Origin: a virus
Direction: 5' to 3' (one strand)
DNA length: 43,557 nucleotides
Virus record (IMG/VR): IMGVR_UViG_3300032323_001396
Coordinates: 1-43,557 of that record
Part shown: piece after piece, positions 16,561-24,307 of the stretch
Layout: the number at the start of each line of letters is the position of its first letter
Numbering within the stretch: position 1 is the stretch's first letter
Position numbers and translations under genes: made by a program
The notes under the pieces: model-generated
The model's input: only the letters and a program-made list of their open reading frames with translations
What the model was told of the DNA's origin: nothing
Databases searched by the model: none

Positions 16561-17466
16561 CTAACTAAATGTTTTTGTATCTTGATCTGCTGCAGAAGTA
16601 TATTCAGTTGCAACTGGTTTTTCAAATATGGCTACCGTTTTAGCAACTGCAGTAGATGCTACACTTCTACCGTATGTATTTAGAGGAAATTTATTTAAAT
16701 CATCAATAACTATTCTCTGTGATGTTGTTAAATATATAGAAGCGCCATCTGAATTAATATTTTCTACAGTAGTAGAGAATGGATCTAGAGGATCTGTTAG
16801 TCTACCTTGTCCATTTCTTATAATAGTTATAGGACTGCCATTCTCTCCAACGTCTGACCATGGATTAAAGCCCTTAAAATCAGTTACTGTTGAACCAAAT
16901 CTAATAGATTGCCCATATCTTCCTTCTATAATACTATCACCTTCAAAAGGAGTTAAAGATCTTATTCCTGGAGACTCTGTAAAGGTGTTTCCTTTTGGCA
17001 TTTCAGGAGCTTTTACAGTACTTCCTTGATATTCTGGCTGTGTTGTAAAACTTGATAAAAAACTGCTATATTCTAAAGGATCTGGCATTGCATTATGATT
17101 AATTGCACTCCATAAAGCATATGCTGGTAGATAAAATAACTTTTGAGAGTCTCTATTATCATTTAATCCTTCAGAAGGTCCGTAAAATATAGCAACTATT
17201 TCATTAATTACTGGATATTGTTTAATAAAACTAAACATTGGATATGCAAAATCATTCTCAAATCCATTTATAGATGCTACATTTGATGAATATAATCTAT
17301 CAAATCTTATTTTACCTATATCGGCTGCTGATTTATAATCAGGATTTGGCTTTCTTTTATTATTAACAAATTGATTTAGCACAATTGATTTAACCCTTCC
17401 AATATAGAAGGGCGCACTTAAAGAATTATTGGTACTACTTGTACTTCTGCCTGTATTACTTGCCAT
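16561..17466 (-). CDS. Putative baseplate hub OB-fold protein, gp5 N-terminal-like (301 aa)
   Basis: Residues 20-100 read as an OB-type barrel: FYIGRVKSIVLNQF, later IGKIRFDRLYSS, then PVINEIVAIFYGPS. Around residues 180-195 a GDSIIEGRYGQSIRFGSTV motif recurs in hub or spike proteins of marine T4-like phages, followed by NPWSDVGENGSPITIIRNGQ and TSQRIVIDDL. These strands suggest the mouth of a spike that continues in the next gene product. T4 gp5 combines OB, lysozyme and needle domains in one chain. Here no lysozyme motif is visible, so cell-wall cutting during entry must be done by another protein. The start at 17466 overlaps the upstream gene by 11 nt, which implies coupled translation. 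Confidence 0.66.
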   Translation of the reverse strand: MASNTGRSTSSTNNSLSAPFYIGRVKSIVLNQFVNNKRKPNPDYKSAADIGKIRFDRLYSSNVASINGFENDFAYPMFSFIKQYPVINEIVAIFYGPSEGLNDNRDSQKLFYLPAYALWSAINHNAMPDPLEYSSFLSSFTTQPEYQGSTVKAPEMPKGNTFTESPGIRSLTPFEGDSIIEGRYGQSIRFGSTVTDFKGFNPWSDVGENGSPITIIRNGQGRLTDPLDPFSTTVENINSDGASIYLTTSQRIVIDDLNKFPLNTYGRSVASTAVAKTVAIFEKPVATEYTSAADQDTKTFS

Positions 17467-17836
17467 CTACAATATTTACTGTGTCCTTTTTATCTTTTGG
17501 AGCCTTAATTATATTTATTTCACTAAATAATTGTTCTACATCTTTTTCAGTTAGAATACCTAAATCATCTTCAGTATCTTTTTTAGTATCACTTGATTTT
17601 TGAAATACTTGAACTAGTTTTAATATGCTTTCATCATTTTTTAAGCTAGAATCCATCAGACTTTTTATCATTGGGATAATAACAATAGCATCACCGGGAC
17701 TAGATATCATACCAAGCAGTCTTGCTATTTCTTTTTTAAGAGTTTCATCTTGACTTTTATGATTGTCATATACTTCCTTAATTAAGTCTTCTAGTTTTTT
17801 ATCTTGAAATACTAATTGCGCTAAGTCTAAAGCCAT
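17456..17836 (-). CDS. Hypothetical helical protein at the head of the hub operon (126 aa)
   Basis: I do not recognise the family. The protein is alpha-helical and charged: LAQLVFQDKKLEDLIKEVYD, a mid-segment with IVIIPMIKSLMDSSLKND, and a Lys/Asp-rich tail. It is the first gene after the promoter element at 17846-17855 and overlaps the hub OB-type gene by 11 nt. T4 has gp26, gp51 and gp27-29 as assembly or hub factors in comparable positions, so a small hub chaperone is a possible role, but there is no motif that proves it. Its start codon is only 9 nt from the promoter element, again predicting a very short leader. Confidence 0.65.
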   Translation of the reverse strand: MALDLAQLVFQDKKLEDLIKEVYDNHKSQDETLKKEIARLLGMISSPGDAIVIIPMIKSLMDSSLKNDESILKLVQVFQKSSDTKKDTEDDLGILTEKDVEQLFSEINIIKAPKDKKDTVNIVDGK

Positions 17837-17845
17837 AAGTTTTTG

Positions 17846-17855
17846 TATAAATATT
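17846..17855 (-). promoter_or_regulatory. Putative late promoter element AATATTTATA (minus strand)
   Basis: On the minus strand this reads AATATTTATA and ends 9 nt before the start codon at 17836. It overlaps the stop codon of gp55 by two bases. Tail-hub transcription thus begins exactly where the sigma gene ends, which fits a switch from gp55 production to gp55-driven transcription. Confidence 0.6.
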
Positions 17856-18591
17856 AGTAATCGTCGTTTTCTATTTTTCTATCAAGTATTCTTCTATAAA
17901 CTACTTTTATTTTATTGATAACGTTTGTTATTGTTGTTGATTTAACATTTGCCATCTCTTTTACATAAACATAAAGAACTTTTTTATTATTAATATCTAT
18001 ATGATCTGATCTTTTTAGAATTTCTATGATAGCATCAGCCGCTTTAATGTCATCTTCTTTTTCAAACATATTGAACATATTAGATTCCATATATTCTATT
18101 AATTCAAGTATGACATCTGATTTTTCTAATTCACCAGAACTACTAGGATTCATTATTAACATATCAATAGTTCTTTCATCATTATCAACATTCTCTATTG
18201 ATTTTTTTTCAACTACTCTATTGTAGTTTCTTTGACAATATGCAATTAGATATCTTTTTGCGATAGTACCAAAGTAAGAATAGGCTTTTCCTTTTGTTGT
18301 ATCATACAAATGAAGTTTCTGTAACATAAAAGAAATGACTTCATACTTTAAATCTTCAATATTTTCAACTTCTGTATGATAAAACTTAAAAGTATGAATA
18401 ATATTTTCTGCTAGTTTATATAAAGCATTATGAATTTCTGCATTATAGATTCTATTTCTTTCTGAAATCTTATCACAAGCTCTATACTTTAATATAGATT
18501 CTTGTGTATCTAAAGTAAAATAGTCTATTTTTGATTTTGGTTTTCTCTTTCTAGGAAGACCTTTTTTTGTTAATAAAACCTGCTCTTCCAT
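17854..18591 (-). CDS. 55: Late-transcription sigma factor, T4 gp55-like (245 aa)
   Basis: Residues 60-125 hold a sigma region-2-like segment. VISFMLQKLHLYDTTKGKAY runs straight into SYFGTIAKRYLIAYCQRNYN, matching the pattern of a long helix followed by the A-x-x-YF-x-TIA-x-R-x-LI signature of gp55. T4 gp55 (185 aa) binds host core RNA polymerase and recognises the late promoter TATAAATA, with gp33 and the sliding clamp gp45 as co-activators. This protein is longer by about 60 residues, with an Arg/Lys-rich N-terminus (GLPRKRKPKSK) and extra helices at the C-terminus. No NATATTTATA element precedes it, which suits expression before the late phase. Family call is firm; its binding site is inferred from the recurrent element. 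Confidence 0.85.
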   Translation of the reverse strand: MEEQVLLTKKGLPRKRKPKSKIDYFTLDTQESILKYRACDKISERNRIYNAEIHNALYKLAENIIHTFKFYHTEVENIEDLKYEVISFMLQKLHLYDTTKGKAYSYFGTIAKRYLIAYCQRNYNRVVEKKSIENVDNDERTIDMLIMNPSSSGELEKSDVILELIEYMESNMFNMFEKEDDIKAADAIIEILKRSDHIDINNKKVLYVYVKEMANVKSTTITNVINKIKVVYRRILDRKIENDDY

Positions 18592-18593
18592 GA

Positions 18594-18866
18594 TTATAAT
18601 TTACTTGTAAATTGTTTAATATTCTCTTGCATTGTTTTAATATCGTCAAACATTATTTTAAGTTCTGGATCTGCCGATACCCACATTGTTGAATCAATTT
18701 TTTGTGCAGTTTTATCTATATTATCAGCCAGAGATAAAATATTTTTAATAAAACTAGATTGGTTATTAATTATTTTTTCTAGTTTTACGTTTTTATTAAA
18801 AAGATTAAATATTATATAGCCTATAATTGTAATTGGCCAGATGGCTATTGAGATTATTGTCATCAT
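18594..18866 (-). CDS. Small single-pass membrane protein (90 aa)
   Basis: Residues 1-22 (MMTIISIAIWPITIIGYIIF) are a clear hydrophobic span with almost no charge. The rest is a charged helical tail with heptad-like Leu/Ile positions (NVKLEKIINNQSSFIKNILS) ending in MQENIKQFTSKL. The expected topology is an inner-membrane anchor with a cytoplasmic or periplasmic coiled coil. I do not recognise a function. Similar small membrane proteins occur near gp55 in other marine T4-like phages as I recall. Lysis regulation or superinfection exclusion are possible roles, but the real lysis genes appear to lie around 30 kb. It is 2 nt from the gp55 start and probably co-transcribed. Confidence 0.65.
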   Translation of the reverse strand: MMTIISIAIWPITIIGYIIFNLFNKNVKLEKIINNQSSFIKNILSLADNIDKTAQKIDSTMWVSADPELKIMFDDIKTMQENIKQFTSKL

Positions 18867-18877
18867 ATTTTTTAGAT

Positions 18878-19522
18878 TTATGCTTTATTTACATCATTTT
18901 CTACTCGTGAAGCCATTAAATCTGCTTGATGTAAAATAGCAGGTAAATGACTTTTTAATTGAGATTCTGGAGTGTGAGTTATAAGATAGGCCTCGTTTCC
19001 AGGTTCGTATAAACCATCATGTATTTTTATAGCAATATATTCATTTTCACTTACAGGAATACTAGCTTGCTGTAGATAGAATAGACTGCGGTCTGCTATC
19101 CTCATATGCGCAATTGATGGATTATATGTAAAATATTTTCCTTGATTTTTTTGATGCCATTCTGACGTTTGTGGAATATAAAAAGGTTCAGAGTTAGTAC
19201 CTAATTTTCCTAGATCGTGGTTGATTGCAGAGAATACTAATTCTTCTGTTGTGTGATTTCTAGTCTGACCAAATTTATCCCAAACTTTATCCATAACAAG
19301 AGCTGCTTCTGTTACTCTAATTACATGATCTACATATCCGCCAATAAAACAATTGTGATGATTTATTTTTGTAGATGCTGGAGATGTCATCAACGTAATT
19401 TCAATTCCTTTATAGAAATTAATTAATTTAGTCCTTCTTTCTCCAGCTGGAAGGTACTTTTCAATAATTTCATAAAACTTAGCAACATTGTCTATAAGTT
19501 GCTGCTCTGTTAATTTTTTCAT
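18878..19522 (-). CDS. HD-domain phosphohydrolase (214 aa)
   Basis: The metal ligands of an HD domain are visible in order: His55/His56, Asp65-His66 in GGYVDHVIRV, the defining His102-Asp103 in AINHDLGKLG, and a later Asp near residue 205 in HQADLMASR. HD enzymes cleave phosphate esters of nucleotides, such as dNTPs, deoxynucleoside monophosphates, (p)ppGpp or cyclic nucleotides. The substrate cannot be deduced here. Cyanophages and pelagiphages of the T4 type carry related genes. It lies between the small membrane protein and the glutaredoxin in what seems to be an early operon with gp55. Nucleotide-pool control or removal of a host signal molecule are both sensible. Family call is strong. 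Confidence 0.85.
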   Translation of the reverse strand: MKKLTEQQLIDNVAKFYEIIEKYLPAGERRTKLINFYKGIEITLMTSPASTKINHHNCFIGGYVDHVIRVTEAALVMDKVWDKFGQTRNHTTEELVFSAINHDLGKLGTNSEPFYIPQTSEWHQKNQGKYFTYNPSIAHMRIADRSLFYLQQASIPVSENEYIAIKIHDGLYEPGNEAYLITHTPESQLKSHLPAILHQADLMASRVENDVNKA

Positions 19523-19527
19523 AGTCT

Positions 19528-19857
19528 TTATTTTACTTTTTTTAAGATGGCATTAATGATTGAATGAGATGAAAATACACCAATAGTAGACACTCTATCA
19601 TCTATTTTAGTTTCTTTCTCTAATTGAATATAATCATTAGTCATGAAATAAACAGTATCTTTATTTTGAGTACCATCTTTTATAATAGCCATTGGGTATC
19701 TGGTGCTCTTTGTTAAAGCCTCTAATTGATCACATACTGATGGATCTTTTTCACATGGAATTTCTGTATAAGGCACACTATACTCATCCAGTACTCTTTT
19801 TACTTCTTTGCAGATTTTACAATTTTCTAAAGTAGTTAATAAAATTTTATTATTCAT
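19528..19857 (-). CDS. Glutaredoxin/NrdC-like thiol-disulfide protein (109 aa)
   Basis: A thioredoxin-fold protein with the redox pair Cys13-Lys-Ile-Cys16 in LTTLENCKICKEVKRVLDEY and the cis-proline in STRYPMAII at Pro55. The helix after the CxxC and the strand before the proline are in the expected places. Extra cysteines occur at 35 and 42. T4 encodes NrdC and related proteins that reduce ribonucleotide reductase, so nucleotide synthesis support is the natural guess, although no reductase gene lies in this window. The C-terminal 35 residues carry a short extra segment with no known match. Its start overlaps the stop of the 57-aa gene by 8 nt. Confidence 0.82.
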   Translation of the reverse strand: MNNKILLTTLENCKICKEVKRVLDEYSVPYTEIPCEKDPSVCDQLEALTKSTRYPMAIIKDGTQNKDTVYFMTNDYIQLEKETKIDDRVSTIGVFSSHSIINAILKKVK

Positions 19858-20023
19858 CTGGGTCTATTTTGTTTAATATTTCGTACCACATAGCTTTATC
19901 TTCATCGGACATATCATCCAATTCCAGATCCAAATAGGCATATAGTAAATCCATCTCCTTATCAGAAAGATTAATCTTACCAGCACTGTCTACTATACTA
20001 TCTATATTTAGTATATTATCCAT
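19850..20023 (-). CDS. Small acidic protein (57 aa)
   Basis: ATG at 20021-20023 to TAA at 19850-19852 encodes a 57-residue, very acidic helical protein beginning MDNILNIDSIVDSAGKINLS, with later LYAYLDLELDDMSDEDKAMW and the end NKIDPDE. It overlaps the glutaredoxin gene by 8 nt, the usual compact phage arrangement, and is the first gene transcribed leftward from the divergent gap. No family is known to me. Such tiny acidic first genes are often early host-takeover or DNA-mimic proteins, but that is only analogy. The composition and spacing support a real gene. Confidence 0.7.
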   Translation of the reverse strand: MDNILNIDSIVDSAGKINLSDKEMDLLYAYLDLELDDMSDEDKAMWYEILNKIDPDE

Positions 20024-20205
20024 ATTTCTTATAATTCTTAATTATTTTATTATATTTCTTATATTATACTTATATTCTAATATTCCTCTCCCGTTCCCCT
20101 TATTTAATATACTATTAATTATTGATTAAATAAAAATATTTCTTCTAAGTAGAGACTTTTTTTTTAAATTTTTTATTTTAGACAGATTCTTTTATTATTG
20201 ATAAT
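20024..20205. promoter_or_regulatory. Divergent early control region
   Basis: This 182-bp gap separates the leftward gp55/HD/glutaredoxin group from the rightward primase and recombination genes. It is almost pure A/T except for a C-rich stretch CCTCTCCCGTTCCCC at about 20085-20099. None of the NATATTTATA elements occurs in it, so transcription of both arms must use a different, presumably early host-type, promoter. I could not identify a clear -7/-33 pair. A role as replication origin is possible but unsupported. Confidence 0.45.
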
Positions 20206-21144
20206 ATGGATAATTCTAATTTAGTAAAAAGTTTATTGGATGTATATCTTGGAAAAGGTAAAATAATCTCTAAGGGAGACGTAGCATACTATTGTCCAAT
20301 TTGTAAACATAAGAACGCTAAATTGATGGTTAACGTTAAAACTGGAAACTATAACTGTTTTACGTGCCACCCTAAAACCACTGGCAAAACGCCCGTAAGT
20401 CTTTTAAAAAAAATAGGTTCTCCATCTGAAGCTATTATTGAGATGAAAGGTTATTTCATTAATGATACCACATCAATCAAAGCAGAAGAAGAAGTTAAAC
20501 TTGTACATTTACCAAAAGAATTTATAAATCTTATAGACACGTCTGATACATGTTTAGAAAAACGTCAAGCTATTACCTATCTTAAAAAAAGAGGTGTTTC
20601 CAGTATAGATATCGTAAAATACAATATTGGTTATTGTAAAACTGGAAGATATAGAAACAAAGTTATTATTCCATCTTATAATTCTAATGGAAGACTTAAT
20701 TATTTCATCGCTCGTTCATTTGAAAAAGAGCCTAAACTTAAGATAGACTCTCCAGAATGTAAAAAATCAGAATTAATCGGCTTTGAATATTACATAAATT
20801 GGAATACACCAGTAATACTATGCGAAGGCATATTCGATGCTATGGCTATTAAAAGAAATGCGATTCCTCTTTTTGGTAAAACTATATCAAAAGCTTTAAT
20901 GATTAAACTTTTACAGTCAGACGTTCAAACAGTCTATTTAGCTTTGGATGATGATGCTATTAGAGAATCAATTGACCATGCACAAAAACTTTTAGATTTA
21001 GGAAAAGAAGTGTATATTATTAAACTAGAGGGCAAGGATCCATCTGAATTAGGTTTTGAAAATATGATTAGTTGTTTACAATCAGCAAAACCATTGACAG
21101 CTACAGATTTATTATTATTAAAAATGCAAACAGCGCTATGCTAA
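20206..21144 (+). CDS. 61: DNA primase, T4 gp61-like (312 aa)
   Basis: An N-terminal zinc ribbon is formed by Cys30, Cys33, Cys51 and Cys54 (YYCPICKHKN, then YNCFTCHPK). A Toprim catalytic core follows: Glu207 in VILCEGIFDAMA and the acidic run YLALDDDAIRE near 246-251. The family makes short RNA primers for lagging-strand synthesis and works with a gp41-type helicase, which is not in this window. T4 gp61 is 342 aa. The gene opens the rightward replication operon, and its end overlaps the start of the gp47-gp46 gene by 7 nt. The start at 20206 is the only ATG before the zinc ribbon and directly follows the divergent gap. Confidence 0.88.
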   Translation: MDNSNLVKSLLDVYLGKGKIISKGDVAYYCPICKHKNAKLMVNVKTGNYNCFTCHPKTTGKTPVSLLKKIGSPSEAIIEMKGYFINDTTSIKAEEEVKLVHLPKEFINLIDTSDTCLEKRQAITYLKKRGVSSIDIVKYNIGYCKTGRYRNKVIIPSYNSNGRLNYFIARSFEKEPKLKIDSPECKKSELIGFEYYINWNTPVILCEGIFDAMAIKRNAIPLFGKTISKALMIKLLQSDVQTVYLALDDDAIRESIDHAQKLLDLGKEVYIIKLEGKDPSELGFENMISCLQSAKPLTATDLLLLKMQTALC

Positions 21145-24100
21145 ATATAAAAAATATAGACAAGATTTATCACGTATCTGATATTCACATAAGAAATTTT
21201 AAAAGACATAGTGAATATAAAAGAGTATTTGAAAGTTTAGCCGACTATATTTCTAAAACAAAAACAGAAAATAGTATTATTTGCGTTACTGGAGATATTG
21301 TTCATTCAAAAACAGACATAACTCCTGAATTAGTTCAAGAGACTCAAGACTTTTTTAAGCTAATGAGCAATTTGCTACCTACGATTGTAATACCAGGAAA
21401 TCATGATGCTAATTTAAATAATAATAATAGATTAGATAGTCTAAGCCCTATTATAAATGCAATGGCTGATTCTAATATAGCTTATTTAAAAGACAGTGGA
21501 GTTTATAAAATTGGAAATATTGATTTTGTTCACTGGTCTGTATTTGATGATACAAAATCTTATATAAAAGCCAATAAAGTAAAATCGGATTACAAAATAT
21601 GTTTGTATCATGGCGCTGTAAATAATTCATTAACTGAGATTGACTTTAAGCTTTCTGGAAATGCGATTAGCGTTAGTGATTTTAATGGATTTGATCTTGT
21701 TCTTCTTGGAGATATCCATAAGAGACAATTTTTAAATGAAGAAAAGACTATTGCTTATCCCGGTAGTTTGGTACAACAAAATCATGGAGAGTCTTTAGAT
21801 CACGGTATTTTAGTATGGGACGTGGCTACTAAAAGTGCAGAGTTTGTAGAAATTAAAAATGACACTGCGTTTTATACTTTATACGTAGAAAATGGAATTC
21901 ATCTTGACCTTCCAGAATTTTTACCTGAGAATTTATATTTAAGACTTAGATCAAAAAATACATCCTCTACTAGCATTAAACAAATTACTGCTGACATTAA
22001 AAAGAGTAGAAATATTGTAGAATTATCACATCAGACAATGAATGATTTTTCTGCAACGTCTATGCATCAGAGTGCAAATATGATTAATGTCAGAGATATA
22101 GCTTATCAAAATGAACTATTATCAAAGTACTTAAAATCTAAATTTGACATATCAGAAGATGACATTATAAAAGTATGTGAACTTAATAAGCAAATTAACG
22201 ATAACATTCCAAAAAATGAAATTACTAGAAATATTCAGTGGAATCCAAAGAGATTTGAGTTCTCAAATATGTTTAGTTATGGTAAGAAAAACGTAATAGA
22301 TTTTTCCAATATGGAAGGCATCTATGGAATATTTGCAGAAAATGCTTCTGGAAAAAGCTCTAGTATTGAAGCCTTAGTATACTGTTTATTTGATAAATGT
22401 TCTAAGACTTCAAAAGCTGGAATGGTTATGAATAATAAAAGTCGAGAGTTTTCTTGTAAATTAGACTTTGAATTAGATGGCAAAATATACACTATTGAAA
22501 GAAAAGCATCTTATAGACCAAAATCTGAAAATGTAAAACAAGATGTAACTTTTTCATATACTGATTCTGATCAAAATGTTGTTTCTTTAAATGGAAAAGA
22601 TAGAAGTGATACCAACTCAATCATAAGAAGTATAATAGGATCTTACGAAGACTTTATCCTAACCAGTATGTCAATGCAGAATAATAATACTGGTTTTATA
22701 GATATGGGTCAAACTGAAAGAAAAGATTTGCTTTCTCAATTTTTAGATATTAAAGTATTTGAAGAGCTAAATTTATCAGCAAGTGAAAGTCTAAAAGAGT
22801 ATTCAGTATTGATTAAAGAATACAAGAAAATTGATCATTTTACAAATCTTAAAGAAATAGAATCTAAGATACAAAATCACTCTATAGAATACAGAGATTT
22901 ACAAAATGAAAAAGATACTACAGAAAAGCTAATAGAATTAGAGACAGAAAAATACTTACAAATTAACTCTAAATTAGTCTCTATTGATTCCAGTATTATT
23001 GATATTGAAAAATTAGAAAATCTAAAAATATCAACTAGTAAAAATATTGAAAAACTAAATGACAGTATTAAAAACTTAGATATTCAAATTACAGATGTAG
23101 AAAATAGCATAGTAGAAATACAAAAAGACTTAGATAAGTACGATATAGAATTAATAAAAGATAATGTAAAACATTTGCCGTCTCTTATTGAAAAAGAAAA
23201 AGAACTTACAGTTAAAGTAGAAACTTTAAAGTCTGAGATTAAGCATAAATTAGAAAAAATGCAAAAACTTGACACATTAAAATATGATGAAAATTGTCAA
23301 TTTTGCATGGATAATGTTTTTGTAAAAGATGCAATTGCAACTAGAGATTCTATCGAAGAAGATAAACAAAAAGCACTAATAACTATTGATAGTCTTAAAA
23401 TTGAAAGATCTGCGATACAAACTTTAAAAGTTTATGATGAACAATTAAAAGAGTACGAAGCAATACAGCAATCATTAAATAAAAAGAAAAATGAAAAGCT
23501 TAAGATAGAATCTGATAATCATAAGAACGCTTTAGAGCTACATAGACAGTCTCAAATATTAACAGATGTAGAACATAAGATTAATGAATATAGACAAAAA
23601 GAGGCGGCTATAATTTCAAATAGGGATATAAATAGACAGCTTAAAGATGTGCAAGACGGAATTGTTTACTTTAAAAAACAACTATCTACCATTAACGATT
23701 CAATTATGAATTGTAATACTGGCATTCAATTATTAGAAAAAGAAAAAGCGGTATCTGAATCTAGTATAGAAAATTTAAAAGCATTAGAAAGTAAATACAA
23801 GTATTATGAATACTATCTGGCCGCTATGAGTCGTGATGGTTTACCATATGAAATCATTAGTTCTATTATCCCCAGAATACAAGATGATATTAATAATATA
23901 TTAACTCAAGTTGTAGATTTTCAAATATCTATTCAATCTGATGGTAAAAATATTAATGCTTTTATTGTCTATGATGATAGCAAAATGTGGCCTATAGAAT
24001 TATCAAGTGGAATGGAAAAGTTTGTATCTTCTTTGGCAATAAGATCATCTTTAATAAATGCAACTTCATTACCAAGACCTAACTTTTTAGCAATTGATGA

Positions 24101-24281
24101 AGGCTTTGGAGCATTAGATCAAAGCAATATGGGCAACATATCTATTCTTTTAGAGTACTTAAAAACACAATTTAAATTTATTATTATGATATCACACATT
24201 GATAGTATTAGAGATGTTGTAGATTCTCATATTGAAATAGTAAAAGATAAAGATGGTTTTTCTAAAGTAAGCTACGAATAA
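21138..24281 (+). CDS. 47/46: Fused gp47-gp46 (SbcD-SbcC / Mre11-Rad50-like) nuclease-ATPase (1047 aa)
   Basis: Residues 1-300 are a metallophosphoesterase: Asp15 and His17 in VSDIHIR, VTGDIVHS near 50, GNHD at 87-90, YHGAV and LLGDIHKRQ near 191. Residues 370-1047 are an SMC-type ATPase: Walker A in FAENASGKSSS near 403, a long coiled coil, a zinc hook Cys720-Gln-Phe-Cys723, the signature LSSGMEKFVSS near 955, and Walker B FLAIDEGFGALDQ near 985. In T4 these are two genes, 47 and 46, whose complex resects DNA ends for recombination-dependent replication. Here one unbroken frame carries both. I start it at ATG 21138, giving MLNIKNIDKIYHVSD, because an upstream in-frame option would add 22 residues inside the primase gene. 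Confidence 0.92.
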   Translation: MLNIKNIDKIYHVSDIHIRNFKRHSEYKRVFESLADYISKTKTENSIICVTGDIVHSKTDITPELVQETQDFFKLMSNLLPTIVIPGNHDANLNNNNRLDSLSPIINAMADSNIAYLKDSGVYKIGNIDFVHWSVFDDTKSYIKANKVKSDYKICLYHGAVNNSLTEIDFKLSGNAISVSDFNGFDLVLLGDIHKRQFLNEEKTIAYPGSLVQQNHGESLDHGILVWDVATKSAEFVEIKNDTAFYTLYVENGIHLDLPEFLPENLYLRLRSKNTSSTSIKQITADIKKSRNIVELSHQTMNDFSATSMHQSANMINVRDIAYQNELLSKYLKSKFDISEDDIIKVCELNKQINDNIPKNEITRNIQWNPKRFEFSNMFSYGKKNVIDFSNMEGIYGIFAENASGKSSSIEALVYCLFDKCSKTSKAGMVMNNKSREFSCKLDFELDGKIYTIERKASYRPKSENVKQDVTFSYTDSDQNVVSLNGKDRSDTNSIIRSIIGSYEDFILTSMSMQNNNTGFIDMGQTERKDLLSQFLDIKVFEELNLSASESLKEYSVLIKEYKKIDHFTNLKEIESKIQNHSIEYRDLQNEKDTTEKLIELETEKYLQINSKLVSIDSSIIDIEKLENLKISTSKNIEKLNDSIKNLDIQITDVENSIVEIQKDLDKYDIELIKDNVKHLPSLIEKEKELTVKVETLKSEIKHKLEKMQKLDTLKYDENCQFCMDNVFVKDAIATRDSIEEDKQKALITIDSLKIERSAIQTLKVYDEQLKEYEAIQQSLNKKKNEKLKIESDNHKNALELHRQSQILTDVEHKINEYRQKEAAIISNRDINRQLKDVQDGIVYFKKQLSTINDSIMNCNTGIQLLEKEKAVSESSIENLKALESKYKYYEYYLAAMSRDGLPYEIISSIIPRIQDDINNILTQVVDFQISIQSDGKNINAFIVYDDSKMWPIELSSGMEKFVSSLAIRSSLINATSLPRPNFLAIDEGFGALDQSNMGNISILLEYLKTQFKFIIMISHIDSIRDVVDSHIEIVKDKDGFSKVSYE

Positions 24282-24283
24282 TG

Positions 24284-24293
24284 TATATTTATA
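24284..24293 (+). promoter_or_regulatory. Putative late promoter element TATATTTATA
   Basis: TATATTTATA begins two bases after the gp47-gp46 stop and ends 14 nt before the TTG start at 24308. A short inverted repeat, TTTATA (24288-24293) and TATAAA (24300-24305), overlaps it. It divides replication genes from the accessory block and fits the recurring element. Confidence 0.62.
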
Positions 24294-24307
24294 GTAAATT
24301 ATAAACT

